Positions 17,645 to 25,394 of a stretch of 36,429 bases of DNA are shown here, one piece after another. Each line of letters starts with the position of its first letter. The stretch's first letter is position 1. Source of the DNA: Fimenecus sp964457415 (lineage in GTDB: Bacteria > Bacillota > Clostridia > Oscillospirales > Acutalibacteraceae); contig CAYWFB010000009.1 of assembly GCA_964457415.1 (NCBI GenBank), positions 1-36,429 on the forward strand. The letters run 5' to 3'. Both the position numbers and the translations under genes were made by a program. The notes under the pieces are model-generated. The model worked only from the letters and a program-made list of their open reading frames with translations. It had not been told where the DNA came from and did not search any database.

Positions 17645-18184
17645 ATGGAACTTAAAGGTTCAAGAACAGAAGCTAATCTCATGACTGCTTTTGCGGGTGA
17701 GTCACAAGCAAGAAACAAATACACTTATTATGCATCAAAGGCTAAAAAAGACGGATATGTTCAGATTGCACAGATTTTTGAAGAAACTGCCAACAACGAA
17801 AAAGAGCACGCAAAAATCTGGTTCAAACTTCTTCATGATGGCGGAGTTCCCGGTACAATAGAAAATTTGAAAGATGCTGCTGCAGGTGAGAATTATGAGT
17901 GGACAGAAATGTACGCTGAATTTGCAAAGGTAGCAAAAGAAGAGGGCTTTGACCACATTGCCGCACTTTTTGAAATGGTTGCAAAAATTGAAAAAGACCA
18001 TGAAGAAAGATATAAGAAGCTTCTCGCTAATATTGAGGGTGGTCTTGTATTTTCACGCGACGGCGATATGATGTGGATTTGTTCTAACTGCGGTCACGTT
18101 CACATCGGTAAAGCTGCTCCCGAACTTTGCCCGGTATGTGCTCATCCCAAGGCGTATTTCATGGTTAAGGCAGAGAATTATTAA
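17645..18184 (+). CDS. rbr: Rubrerythrin
   Basis: 179 residues with standard layout: an N-terminal four-helix ferritin-like domain with di-iron ligands (Glu19 in AGES, Glu52 and His55 in NEKEHA, Glu85, Glu116/His119 in EKDH) and a C-terminal rubredoxin-like Fe(SCys)4 site (Cys146, 149, 162, 165). It reduces hydrogen peroxide in the cytoplasm of anaerobes, taking electrons from rubredoxin or NADH-linked donors. AAGGAG precedes the ATG. Monocistronic: own promoter and own terminator. Confidence 0.95.
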   Translation: MELKGSRTEANLMTAFAGESQARNKYTYYASKAKKDGYVQIAQIFEETANNEKEHAKIWFKLLHDGGVPGTIENLKDAAAGENYEWTEMYAEFAKVAKEEGFDHIAALFEMVAKIEKDHEERYKKLLANIEGGLVFSRDGDMMWICSNCGHVHIGKAAPELCPVCAHPKAYFMVKAENY

Positions 18185-18191
18185 AATTAAC

Positions 18192-18222
18192 AAAAAGTGG
18201 AGTTTAATTACTCCACTTTTTT
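18192..18222 (+). terminator. Terminator of the rubrerythrin gene
   Basis: 12-bp stem AAAAAGTGGAGT/ACTCCACTTTTT, loop TTAATT, ending in a T run; it starts 7 bases after the stop codon. Confidence 0.9.
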
Positions 18223-18245
18223 ACATATATTGGGTTTGGAATTTA

Positions 18246-18275
18246 TTGACATACAACATATAAATATGTTATTAT
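18246..18275 (+). promoter_or_regulatory. Promoter of the pyrCKDFEBI operon
   Basis: Consensus -35 TTGACA (18246-18251), 18-bp spacer, extended -10 TG-T-TATTAT (TG at 18267-18268, hexamer 18270-18275). The transcript leader before pyrC is only about 30 bases, too short for a PyrR-type attenuator. Confidence 0.65.
18255..18270. promoter_or_regulatory. Palindrome inside the pyr operon promoter (candidate operator)
   Basis: Perfect 7-2-7 inverted repeat AACATAT-AA-ATATGTT placed between the -35 and -10 hexamers. The position suits a repressor site for the pyrimidine operon; the protein is unknown. Confidence 0.4.
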
Positions 18276-18313
18276 TTTAAAGAGCGATAATTCGTTAATT
18301 TACAGGTGATAAA

Positions 18314-19579
18314 ATGAAACAGTTAATTACAAATGCAACAGTTTATTACGATTCAGGGTTTTCTAAAAAAGACATTTTGATTAACGACGGAATTATTGCC
18401 GAAATTTCTGACTCATTAGCGCCCGAATGTGCTGATGTTGTTTATGATTTTAAAGATTGTTATGTATTTCCCGGTTTTACAGATGTGCATGTGCATCTGC
18501 GTGAGCCGGGCTTTTCTTATAAAGAAACAATTTTGACGGGTACTAAAGCATCCGCCCGTGGCGGTTATACATCTGTTTGCTCAATGCCGAATTTAAAGCC
18601 CGTACCTGATTCGGTTGAAAATCTTCAAAAACAGATTGACATAATCGAAAAAGATGCAGTAATCAATGTGTATCCTTATGCTTCAATAACAGTCAATGAA
18701 ATGGGTGAAGAACTTTCCCAAATGGCTGAAATGGTTGATATGTGTATTGCATATTCAGACGATGGCAGGGGAGTTCAGAGTGACAAAATGATGCACGAGG
18801 CTATGAAAATAGCTAAAGAGCACAATAAAATGATTGTAGCCCACTGTGAAGTAAATGAATTGCTTAATGGCGGTTATATACACAAAGGGAAATATGCCGA
18901 AGAACACGGTCATAAGGGTATTTGCTCTGAAAGTGAATGGAAGCAGATTGAACGAGATATTGACCTTGTTAAACAGACTGGTTGTGCTTATCATGTTTGT
19001 CATATCTCAACTAAAGAGAGTGTTGCACTTATTCGACAAGCAAAAAAAGATGGCGTGGATATTACTTGTGAAACAGGACCTCATTATCTTGTCCTTTCGG
19101 ATAAAGATTTGCAGGAGCACGGCAGATTTAAAATGAATCCGCCACTTCGTGATGAAAGTGATAAGAAAGCATTGATTGAGGGAGTGCTTGATGGCACAAT
19201 TGATATGATTGCTACAGACCACGCACCTCATAGTGCCGAAGAAAAATCAAAGGGTCTTGAAAAGAGTAATATGGGTGTTGTGGGCATTGAAACCGCATTC
19301 CCCGTAATGTACACACATTTCGTAAAAACAAATATAATTTCACTTGAAAAGCTTGTTGAGCTGCTTTCAATTAACGCCAACAAGAGATTTAGTATTGACA
19401 GTGCTCTTGAAATCGGCAAAAAAGCTGATTTAACAGTTTTTAATTTGAATGAAGAATATACCGTAAATCCTGACGAATTTGTTTCAATGGGTAAAAGCAC
19501 TCCATTTGAAAATATGAGTGTTTACGGGAAATGCAAAATGACAATATGTAACGGAAACATTGTTTGGGAGGAGAAATAA
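18314..19579 (+). CDS. pyrC: Dihydroorotase
   Basis: 421-residue zinc amidohydrolase (class I type, as in B. subtilis PyrC), which cyclises carbamoyl-aspartate to dihydroorotate. Metal ligands His59 and His61 in DVHVHLREPG, then TGTKASARGG, SMPN, HCE, GPHYL, and the late Asp in ATDHAPH, all in expected order. Full length. AGGTGAT precedes the ATG. First gene of the pyrimidine operon; its TAA overlaps the pyrK ATG by one base (TAATG). Confidence 0.95.
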   Translation: MKQLITNATVYYDSGFSKKDILINDGIIAEISDSLAPECADVVYDFKDCYVFPGFTDVHVHLREPGFSYKETILTGTKASARGGYTSVCSMPNLKPVPDSVENLQKQIDIIEKDAVINVYPYASITVNEMGEELSQMAEMVDMCIAYSDDGRGVQSDKMMHEAMKIAKEHNKMIVAHCEVNELLNGGYIHKGKYAEEHGHKGICSESEWKQIERDIDLVKQTGCAYHVCHISTKESVALIRQAKKDGVDITCETGPHYLVLSDKDLQEHGRFKMNPPLRDESDKKALIEGVLDGTIDMIATDHAPHSAEEKSKGLEKSNMGVVGIETAFPVMYTHFVKTNIISLEKLVELLSINANKRFSIDSALEIGKKADLTVFNLNEEYTVNPDEFVSMGKSTPFENMSVYGKCKMTICNGNIVWEEK

Positions 19580-20310
19580 TGTATCAGGGGCTTTATAAAA
19601 TAAAATCAAATGTAAAACTGACTGAAAGTATTTATGAAATGATACTTGAGGGTGACACCTCATCAATTACAGCACCCGGTCAGTTTATAAATATTAAGCT
19701 TGACGGCTTTTATCTTCGCCGACCAATTTCAATCTGTGATTATGATGATGAAACAATCACAATAATCTACAAGGTTGTGGGCGAAGGCACAGAGGTTATG
19801 AGTAAAATGAGCACAGGTGAAATGCTTGATGTTCTTTGTGGATTGGGCAACGGCTTTGATACTTCAAAATCAATGGACAAGCCTGCGCTTATCGGCGGTG
19901 GTGTTGGTGTTCCGCCAATGTATAATCTTTGCAAAAAGCTTATTGCAGAAGGTAAGGATGTAACGGTAATTCTCGGCTTTAATAAAAAAGAAGAAATTTT
20001 CTACGAAGAAGAATTCAAAAAGCTCGGTGTTAATGTTAAGGTTACTACGGTAGATGGTTCATACGGAATTAAAGGCTTTGTAACAGATGCACTCAAAGAA
20101 ACAGATTACACTTATTTCTACACTTGCGGACCAATGCCTATGTTTAAGGCTATCGAAAATACTGCAGTAACAAGCGGTCAGTACAGCTTTGAAGAGCGAA
20201 TGGGTTGCGGATTTGGCGCTTGTATGGGTTGTTCATGTAAGACTAAATACGGCAACAAGAGAATTTGTAAGGATGGTCCTGTACTCGTAAGGGAGGAGAT
20301 AATATGGTAA
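19579..20310 (+). CDS. pyrK: Dihydroorotate dehydrogenase electron-transfer subunit PyrK
   Basis: 243 residues, ferredoxin-reductase fold that passes electrons from PyrD to NAD+. FAD motif RRPIS (47-51), GEGTE (68-72), nucleotide motif GGGVGVPP (106-113), YTCGP (181-185), and a [2Fe-2S] site at Cys210, 215, 218 and 230 with the typical C-x4-C-x2-C-x11-C spacing. Start ATG at 19579 is preceded by GGGAGGAG (19566-19573); an in-frame TTG at 19564 lies upstream of that site. Its stop overlaps the start of pyrD by 7 bases, as expected for subunits made together. Confidence 0.94.
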   Translation: MYQGLYKIKSNVKLTESIYEMILEGDTSSITAPGQFINIKLDGFYLRRPISICDYDDETITIIYKVVGEGTEVMSKMSTGEMLDVLCGLGNGFDTSKSMDKPALIGGGVGVPPMYNLCKKLIAEGKDVTVILGFNKKEEIFYEEEFKKLGVNVKVTTVDGSYGIKGFVTDALKETDYTYFYTCGPMPMFKAIENTAVTSGQYSFEERMGCGFGACMGCSCKTKYGNKRICKDGPVLVREEIIW

Positions 20311-21215
20311 ACACAAAAGTAAATCTTCTCGGAATTGAAATAGACAACCCCATAATTCCTGCAAGTGGAACATACGGTTTCGGTTACGAATTTGCAGACC
20401 TTTATGATATAAACATTCTTGGTACATTTTCATTCAAGGGAACAACGAAAGAGGCTCGTTTTGGTAATCCAACACCACGCATTGCTGAATGTAATGCAGG
20501 TATGATTAACTCCGTAGGTCTTCAAAATCCTGGTGTTGATAAAGTAATTAGTGAAGAGTTACCCAAGCTTGCAAAAGTGTTTAATAAGCCCGTTATGGCT
20601 AATGTAAGTGGTTTTTCAGTTGATGAATACGCTTATACCTGTGAAAAGATCAACGCTTGTGAGCAAGTTGGTTGGATTGAAGTTAATGTTTCCTGCCCCA
20701 ACGTTCACAATGGTGGTATGAGCTTTGGCACAGAGCCCTCTGCGGTTGAAAAAGTTGTTAAAGCAGTAAAGGCTGTTACAACAAAACCGATTATCATTAA
20801 GCTTTCACCTAATGTTACAGATATTGTTTCAATCGCAAAAGCTGCTGAATCAGCCGGTGCAGATGGAATAAGTCTTATTAATACATTACTCGGCATGAGA
20901 ATTGATATTAAACGCCGTCAACCTGTAATTGCAAACAAAATGGGCGGTTTCTCTGGCTCGGCAATCTTCCCCGTAGCAGTAAGAATGGTTTATCAGGTAT
21001 ATGACGCAGTCAAAATCCCGATTATCGGTATGGGTGGTGTTTCAGCTGCAAAGGATGTAATCGAATTAATGATGGCGGGTGCTACTGCAGTTCAGGTTGG
21101 TGCGGCAAACCTAGTTGACCCTTATGCATGTAAGAACATTATTGAAGATTTGCCCAATGAATTAGCAAAACTTAATGTTAAAGACATAAATGAAATTATA
21201 GGAGGAGCACACTAA
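20304..21215 (+). CDS. pyrD: Dihydroorotate dehydrogenase, class 1B catalytic subunit
   Basis: 303-residue FMN TIM barrel oxidising dihydroorotate to orotate; the 1B class works as a PyrD2-PyrK2 complex and uses NAD+. Lys45 in FSFKGTT, the catalytic Cys131 in NVSCPN (Cys rather than Ser marks class 1), KLSPNVTD, and a C-terminal GMGGVS phosphate loop. GGGAGGAG upstream lies within the end of pyrK. TAATG overlap with pyrF. Confidence 0.95.
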   Translation: MVNTKVNLLGIEIDNPIIPASGTYGFGYEFADLYDINILGTFSFKGTTKEARFGNPTPRIAECNAGMINSVGLQNPGVDKVISEELPKLAKVFNKPVMANVSGFSVDEYAYTCEKINACEQVGWIEVNVSCPNVHNGGMSFGTEPSAVEKVVKAVKAVTTKPIIIKLSPNVTDIVSIAKAAESAGADGISLINTLLGMRIDIKRRQPVIANKMGGFSGSAIFPVAVRMVYQVYDAVKIPIIGMGGVSAAKDVIELMMAGATAVQVGAANLVDPYACKNIIEDLPNELAKLNVKDINEIIGGAH

Positions 21216-21913
21216 TGGGTAAGGACGTAATTATCGCATGTGATTTTTCAAGTAAGGCAGATGTAATGGCATTTCTTGACAAATTCACAGATGTAAAACC
21301 CTTTGTAAAAATCGGTATGGAGCTTTATTATGCGGAAGGTCCATCAATTGTAAAGGAAATTAAGGCAAGAGGACATAAGATTTTCCTTGACCTCAAGCTT
21401 CACGACATTCCCAACACAGTTAAAAAGTCAATGGCAGTTCTTTCAAACCTTGATGTTGATATGACAAACCTGCACGCAGGCGGAGCAATTCCTATGATGC
21501 AGGGTGCTCTCGAGGGCCTTACACGTGTCGATGGCACAAGACCTATCCTTATTGCTGTAACTCAGCTTACATCAACAAGTCAGGAAGTAATGGAAAGAGA
21601 TTTGCTTATCAAAGAACCTATTGACGAGGTAGTTATGCACTATGCTCACAATGCTAAGATTGCAGGGCTTGATGGTGTTGTTTGCTCACCACTTGAGGCT
21701 GACAAGGTTCACAACAGATGTGGCAAGGATTTCGTAACAGTAACTCCCGGTATCCGTTTTGCTGATGGTGACATCGGTGACCAGGTTCGCGTTATGACAC
21801 CCGAAAAGGCAAAAGAAGCAGGCTCTGACTATATCGTAGTTGGCAGACCTATTACTGCTGCCGCTGACCCCGTTTCGGCATACAAGAGATGCGTTGCAGA
21901 ATTTGTAGGATAA
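21215..21913 (+). CDS. pyrF: Orotidine-5'-phosphate decarboxylase
   Basis: 232-residue TIM barrel that converts OMP to UMP. The catalytic D-x-K-x-x-D is seen as Asp59, Lys61, Asp64 in DLKLHDIPNTV. The early ACDFSS and the late TPGIR and VVGRPIT phosphate loops fit. ATG overlaps the pyrD stop by one base, with AGGAGGAG upstream. Group I PyrF (about 230 residues). Confidence 0.95.
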   Translation: MGKDVIIACDFSSKADVMAFLDKFTDVKPFVKIGMELYYAEGPSIVKEIKARGHKIFLDLKLHDIPNTVKKSMAVLSNLDVDMTNLHAGGAIPMMQGALEGLTRVDGTRPILIAVTQLTSTSQEVMERDLLIKEPIDEVVMHYAHNAKIAGLDGVVCSPLEADKVHNRCGKDFVTVTPGIRFADGDIGDQVRVMTPEKAKEAGSDYIVVGRPITAAADPVSAYKRCVAEFVG

Positions 21914-21926
21914 GGAGAAAATAACA

Positions 21927-22580
21927 ATGGAAGCATACAAAAGAGAATTTATACAGTTTTTAGAGGGTGCAGGCGTTCTTAAATTTGGTGATTTTACTGC
22001 TAAAAGTGGTAGAAAAATTCCTTATTTTGTTAATGCAGGTATGATTAAAACAGGTGACCAGATTACTAAGATGGGTGAGTTCTATGCAAAGGCTTACTTT
22101 GATAAGCTTGGCAAGAAGGAAGCTGTACTTTACGGACCTGCTTACAAAGGAATTTCTTTATCAATTTCAGCAGCTGTTGCACTTTCAAAAAATGGTCTTA
22201 ACGTTCCTTTCTTCTTTAACCGTAAGGAAGTAAAAGACCACGGTGAAGGCGGTACATTCGTTGGATATATTCCTGAAGCAGGTGAAGAGATTGTAATCAT
22301 TGAAGATGTAATTACTGCCGGTACTGCTATTCGTGAATCAATGGATATTCTTAAACATCTTGAGGGTACAAAGGTTATTGCCACCTTTATTATGGTTGAC
22401 CGCAAAGAAAAGGGTCAGTCTGAAAAAGGTGCTATGCAGGAAATTGAAGAACAGTTCGGCTTCCCCGTATATTCAGTAGTTGATGTTTACGACATTATTG
22501 AATATCTTGAAGAAGATGAAAAGAACCGTGAAAATGTTGAGAGAATTAAGAAGTATCTCGAAGTTAATGGTGCTAAATAA
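21927..22580 (+). CDS. pyrE: Orotate phosphoribosyltransferase
   Basis: 217-residue type I phosphoribosyltransferase making OMP from orotate and PRPP. PRPP loop VIIEDVITAGTA (123-134), flexible catalytic loop RKEVKDHGEGG (99-109), and FGDFTAKSGR near the N-terminus for substrate. AAGGAGA precedes the ATG, 13 bases after pyrF. Confidence 0.95.
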   Translation: MEAYKREFIQFLEGAGVLKFGDFTAKSGRKIPYFVNAGMIKTGDQITKMGEFYAKAYFDKLGKKEAVLYGPAYKGISLSISAAVALSKNGLNVPFFFNRKEVKDHGEGGTFVGYIPEAGEEIVIIEDVITAGTAIRESMDILKHLEGTKVIATFIMVDRKEKGQSEKGAMQEIEEQFGFPVYSVVDVYDIIEYLEEDEKNRENVERIKKYLEVNGAK

Positions 22581-22595
22581 TAAGGAAGAAATATT

Positions 22596-23510
22596 ATGAG
22601 AAGTCTTATTGATATTCAGGAGCTTACAGTTAATGAGATTGATGAGCTCATTGCTGTAGCAAATGATATAATTGATAATCCCGTCAAATACTGCGAAAAG
22701 TGTAAAGGCAAAATTCTTGCGACACTTTTCTTTGAGCCCTCAACACGCACACGTTTAAGCTTTGAATCTGCTATGTTCAGTCTTGGTGGTAATGTGCTAG
22801 GCTTTTCAGAGGCTCAAAGCTCTTCATCAGCAAAAGGTGAGAGTGTGGCAGACACCATCAGAACTGTTGGATATTATGCTGATATAATAGCTATGCGCCA
22901 TCCAAAAGAGGGCGCACCAATGGTTGCTTCAATGAATACCGATATTCCCGTAATCAATGCAGGCGACGGCGGTCATAATCATCCCACACAAACACTTACT
23001 GATTTGCTCACAATTCAGCGTGAAAAGGGACGATTTGATAATTTGACAATTGGTTTCTGCGGTGACCTTAAGTTTGGCAGAACAGTTCATTCTCTCATCG
23101 GTGCTATGTCACGCTATGAAAATGTTAAATTTGTTCTTATTTCTCCCGAAGAGTTAAAGGTACCCGAATATATCAAGCAGACAGTTCTTGAGGCTAAAAA
23201 TCTTGAATATGTTGAAACCACATCACTTGAAGACGCAATGCCCGATTTGGATATTCTTTATATGACACGAGTTCAGCGTGAAAGATTTTTCAATGAGCAG
23301 GATTATATCCGCCTAAAAGACAGTTATATTCTCACACCTCAAAAGCTTGAAAATGCTAAAGAGGATTTAACAATTATGCATCCTCTGCCCAGAGTTAATG
23401 AAATTTCTGTAGCGGTTGATAAAGACCCTCGTGCTTGCTATTTTAAGCAGGTTAACAACGGAAAATTTATTAGAATGGCACTTATTATGAAGTTATTGGA
23501 GGTCAAATAA
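22596..23510 (+). CDS. pyrB: Aspartate carbamoyltransferase catalytic subunit
   Basis: 304 residues. It condenses carbamoyl phosphate with aspartate. Carbamoyl-phosphate loop FEPSTRTR (46-53), SSSSAKGES (76-84) carrying the active-site Ser/Lys of the neighbouring chain, HNHPTQ, and the late HPLPRVNEI. Full length. AAGGAAGA before the ATG. pyrI follows with no gap, so catalytic and regulatory chains are made together in an E. coli-like holoenzyme. Confidence 0.95.
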   Translation: MRSLIDIQELTVNEIDELIAVANDIIDNPVKYCEKCKGKILATLFFEPSTRTRLSFESAMFSLGGNVLGFSEAQSSSSAKGESVADTIRTVGYYADIIAMRHPKEGAPMVASMNTDIPVINAGDGGHNHPTQTLTDLLTIQREKGRFDNLTIGFCGDLKFGRTVHSLIGAMSRYENVKFVLISPEELKVPEYIKQTVLEAKNLEYVETTSLEDAMPDLDILYMTRVQRERFFNEQDYIRLKDSYILTPQKLENAKEDLTIMHPLPRVNEISVAVDKDPRACYFKQVNNGKFIRMALIMKLLEVK

Positions 23511-23927
23511 ATGATTATCGGACAAATTAAAAACGGAATCGTGATTGATCACATTACTGCAGGGCAGGGAATGACACTCTATAACTTTTTAGGTCTTGAT
23601 AAGCTTAACTGTCAAGTTGCGCTTATTAAAAACGCAGAGAGCGTTAAAATGGGCAGAAAAGATATTATTAAAATTGACCAGGTTATTGAATTGGACCTTG
23701 ATGCTCTTGGTTATCTTGACCCGGGTGTTACTGTCAATATTATTGAGGACAGCAAGCTTGCAAAAAGACAGAACATTGAAATTCCCGAAAGAATTGAAAA
23801 TGTGATTAAGTGCAAAAATCCCCGTTGTATCACAACAGTTGAGCAGGAATTGCCCCATATCTTTACTTTGCAGGATAAAGAAAGCAGAGTATATCGTTGC
23901 CTTTATTGCGAAAGTAAGGCTAAATAA
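23511..23927 (+). CDS. pyrI: Aspartate carbamoyltransferase regulatory subunit
   Basis: 138 residues. The N-terminal nucleotide-binding domain (ITAGQG, about 16-20) is followed by a C-terminal zinc domain with Cys101, 106, 130 and 133, which docks on PyrB. It gives allosteric control by CTP/ATP. It is slightly shorter than the E. coli chain (about 153), as is common in Clostridia. Its ATG abuts the pyrB stop; GGAGG lies within the end of pyrB. Last gene of the pyr operon. Confidence 0.94.
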   Translation: MIIGQIKNGIVIDHITAGQGMTLYNFLGLDKLNCQVALIKNAESVKMGRKDIIKIDQVIELDLDALGYLDPGVTVNIIEDSKLAKRQNIEIPERIENVIKCKNPRCITTVEQELPHIFTLQDKESRVYRCLYCESKAK

Positions 23928-23947
23928 AATATACAAAAAAATTAACA

Positions 23948-23985
23948 AAACCTGTCGAATTTTCGGCAGGTTTAAGTTGTTTTTT
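23948..23985 (+). terminator. Terminator of the pyr operon
   Basis: 10-bp stem AAACCTGTCG/CGGCAGGTTT (one G.U), loop AATTTT, with a T6 run a few bases on (about 23980-23985). It separates the pyr operon from the purine promoter. Confidence 0.75.
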
Positions 23986-23998
23986 ATCCTCAGTTTAA

Positions 23999-24027
23999 TT
24001 GACATAAAATGCTAAAAAATATATAAT
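23999..24027 (+). promoter_or_regulatory. Promoter of the purine operon
   Basis: Perfect consensus: TTGACA (23999-24004), 17-bp spacer, TATAAT (24022-24027). Transcription would start near 24034, about 10 bases before the riboswitch. Confidence 0.85.
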
Positions 24028-24043
24028 ATAACTACAATATTTA

Positions 24044-24157
24044 GTGGCTGTGTGACTGACGGATTTAAGTGGACTACCACAGAGGAGCACGGCTAAATAT
24101 TTAAGCCGACCGTCTGGGCAGTTCTATTTCGTTATTCAAGATAGGACTGTCCTTTTG
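24044..24157 (+). promoter_or_regulatory. ZTP (pfl) riboswitch
   Basis: The leader carries the pfl/ZTP aptamer pattern: GTGTGACTGACGG (24050-24062), hairpin GTGG-ACTA-CCAC (24069-24080), AGAGGAGC, a variable linker, and the hallmark CCGTCTGGGCA (24110-24120). GACGG (24058-24062) can pair with CCGTC (24110-24114) as the pseudoknot. ZTP/ZMP (phosphorylated AICAR) signals low 10-formyl-tetrahydrofolate. The terminator's 5' arm begins inside CTGGGCA, so ligand binding should prevent termination (an ON switch) for the purine genes. The operon encodes the AICAR transformylase that consumes ZMP. Confidence 0.92.
24116..24156 (+). terminator. Riboswitch-controlled terminator before purE
   Basis: 12-bp stem: GGGCAGTTCTAT (24116-24127) pairs with ATAGGACTGTCC (24141-24152) with two G.U pairs, then TTTT. 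The 5' arm shares GGGCA with the aptamer, giving mutually exclusive folds. Confidence 0.85.
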
Positions 24158-24175
24158 TAATTTTAGGAGGTATTT

Positions 24176-24664
24176 ATGAAAAAAGTTGGAATTATTATGG
24201 GTAGCGATAGCGATTTGCCCGTAATCAGAAAAGCTACTGCAGTTCTTGACGATTTGGGAATTCCTTATACTGTCAATATTTACTCTGCACATCGCACACC
24301 TGAGCAGGCAAGAGATTTCTCGGTCAATGCCCGTGCAAATGGTTATGGTGCCATTATTGCCGCGGCAGGTATGGCAGCTCACCTTGCAGGTGCAGTTGCA
24401 GCTAATACTACATTGCCCGTAATCGGCATTCCTTGTGCTTCACAGTATCTTGACGGTATGGATGCACTTCTTTCAACAGTTCAGATGCCTTCTGGAATTC
24501 CTGTTGCAACAGTAGCAATTAACGGCGGTGCCAACGCGGCATTACTTGCGGCACAGATTATCGCGGTTGAAGATAAAGTGCTTGCAGAAAAATTAGATGC
24601 CATGCGCGTTTCTGCAGCAGAAACTGTTCTTAAAAAGAACGACGAAGTAATGTCAAAACTTTAA
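24176..24664 (+). CDS. purE: 5-(carboxyamino)imidazole ribonucleotide mutase
   Basis: 162 residues. Class I-like PurE, moving the carboxyl group of N5-CAIR to give CAIR. GSDSD (9-13), SAHRTPEQ (38-45), AAAGMAAHLAG and QMPSGIPVATV match the family. Class I enzymes normally need PurK to make N5-CAIR, but no purK lies in this operon. AGGAGGT precedes the ATG; first gene after the riboswitch. Confidence 0.94.
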   Translation: MKKVGIIMGSDSDLPVIRKATAVLDDLGIPYTVNIYSAHRTPEQARDFSVNARANGYGAIIAAAGMAAHLAGAVAANTTLPVIGIPCASQYLDGMDALLSTVQMPSGIPVATVAINGGANAALLAAQIIAVEDKVLAEKLDAMRVSAAETVLKKNDEVMSKL

Positions 24665-24702
24665 TTTGTTAACATTTTTATTTACATAAAGGAGTAAAAA
24701 CC

Positions 24703-25383
24703 ATGGAAAAGATTTACACAGGTAAAACAAAGGATGTATTTAAACTCGAAAATGGCAACTGTCTTCTTAAATTCAAGGACGATTGCACAGGTAAAGACGG
24801 AGTGTTCGACCCCGGCGAAAATTCAGTAGGTCTTACAATTGACGGTGTGGGTGATGTTAACCTTCGTATGTCAATTTATTTCTTTGAAAAAGTTAATGCA
24901 GCAGGCATTAAAACTCACTATGTAAGTGCAAACCTTACAGATACAACTATGGAGGTTCTTCCTGCAAAGGTATTTGGTCACGGTCTTGAAGTAATCTGCC
25001 GTCACAAGGCTGTTGGTAGCTTTATTCGTCGTTATGGTGATTACATTGAAGAGGGCGCAGACCTTCCTGCTTATGTTGAAACAACTTTCAAAAATGACGA
25101 AAAAGGTGACCCACTCGTAAATAAAGATGCACTTGTGGCACTTGGCGTTATGACTGATAAACAATACGACGACATCAAAGAAATGACACAGAAGATTACA
25201 CAGATTGTTGCTGATGACCTTAAGGAAAAGGGTCTTGTTCTCTATGACATTAAGTTTGAGTTTGGTTATGACCCCGAGGGTAACGTAATGCTTATTGACG
25301 AAATCGCATCAGGTAATATGCGTGTTTATAAAGACGGTAAGTATATTGACCCAATGACACTTTCAGAACTTTTCTTCGCATAA
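24703..25383 (+). CDS. purC: SAICAR synthetase
   Basis: 226 residues. Phosphoribosylaminoimidazole-succinocarboxamide synthase, an ATP-grasp-like ligase joining CAIR and aspartate. YTGKTKDVF near the N-terminus (ATP loop), then CRHKAVGSFIRRYG, EFGYDPEGN and LIDEIASGNMRVY in order. Slightly short but complete. AAGGAG upstream of the ATG. No purB is near, so adenylosuccinate lyase must be encoded elsewhere. Confidence 0.94.
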   Translation: MEKIYTGKTKDVFKLENGNCLLKFKDDCTGKDGVFDPGENSVGLTIDGVGDVNLRMSIYFFEKVNAAGIKTHYVSANLTDTTMEVLPAKVFGHGLEVICRHKAVGSFIRRYGDYIEEGADLPAYVETTFKNDEKGDPLVNKDALVALGVMTDKQYDDIKEMTQKITQIVADDLKEKGLVLYDIKFEFGYDPEGNVMLIDEIASGNMRVYKDGKYIDPMTLSELFFA

Positions 25384-25394
25384 GGAGTACATAA

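Noticed and set aside
18276..18313. PyrR-type attenuator before pyrC
   Set aside because: The leader is only about 30 bases, with no anti-terminator/terminator pair and no PyrR-binding loop pattern visible.
23589..24005. Minus-strand open frame of 138 codons opposite pyrI and its terminator
   Set aside because: It is a shadow of pyrI, runs through a hairpin terminator, and shows no family motif or ribosome site.
24101..24382. Minus-strand frame across the riboswitch terminator and purE start
   Set aside because: It overlaps an RNA structure and the opposite strand of purE; no independent coding evidence.
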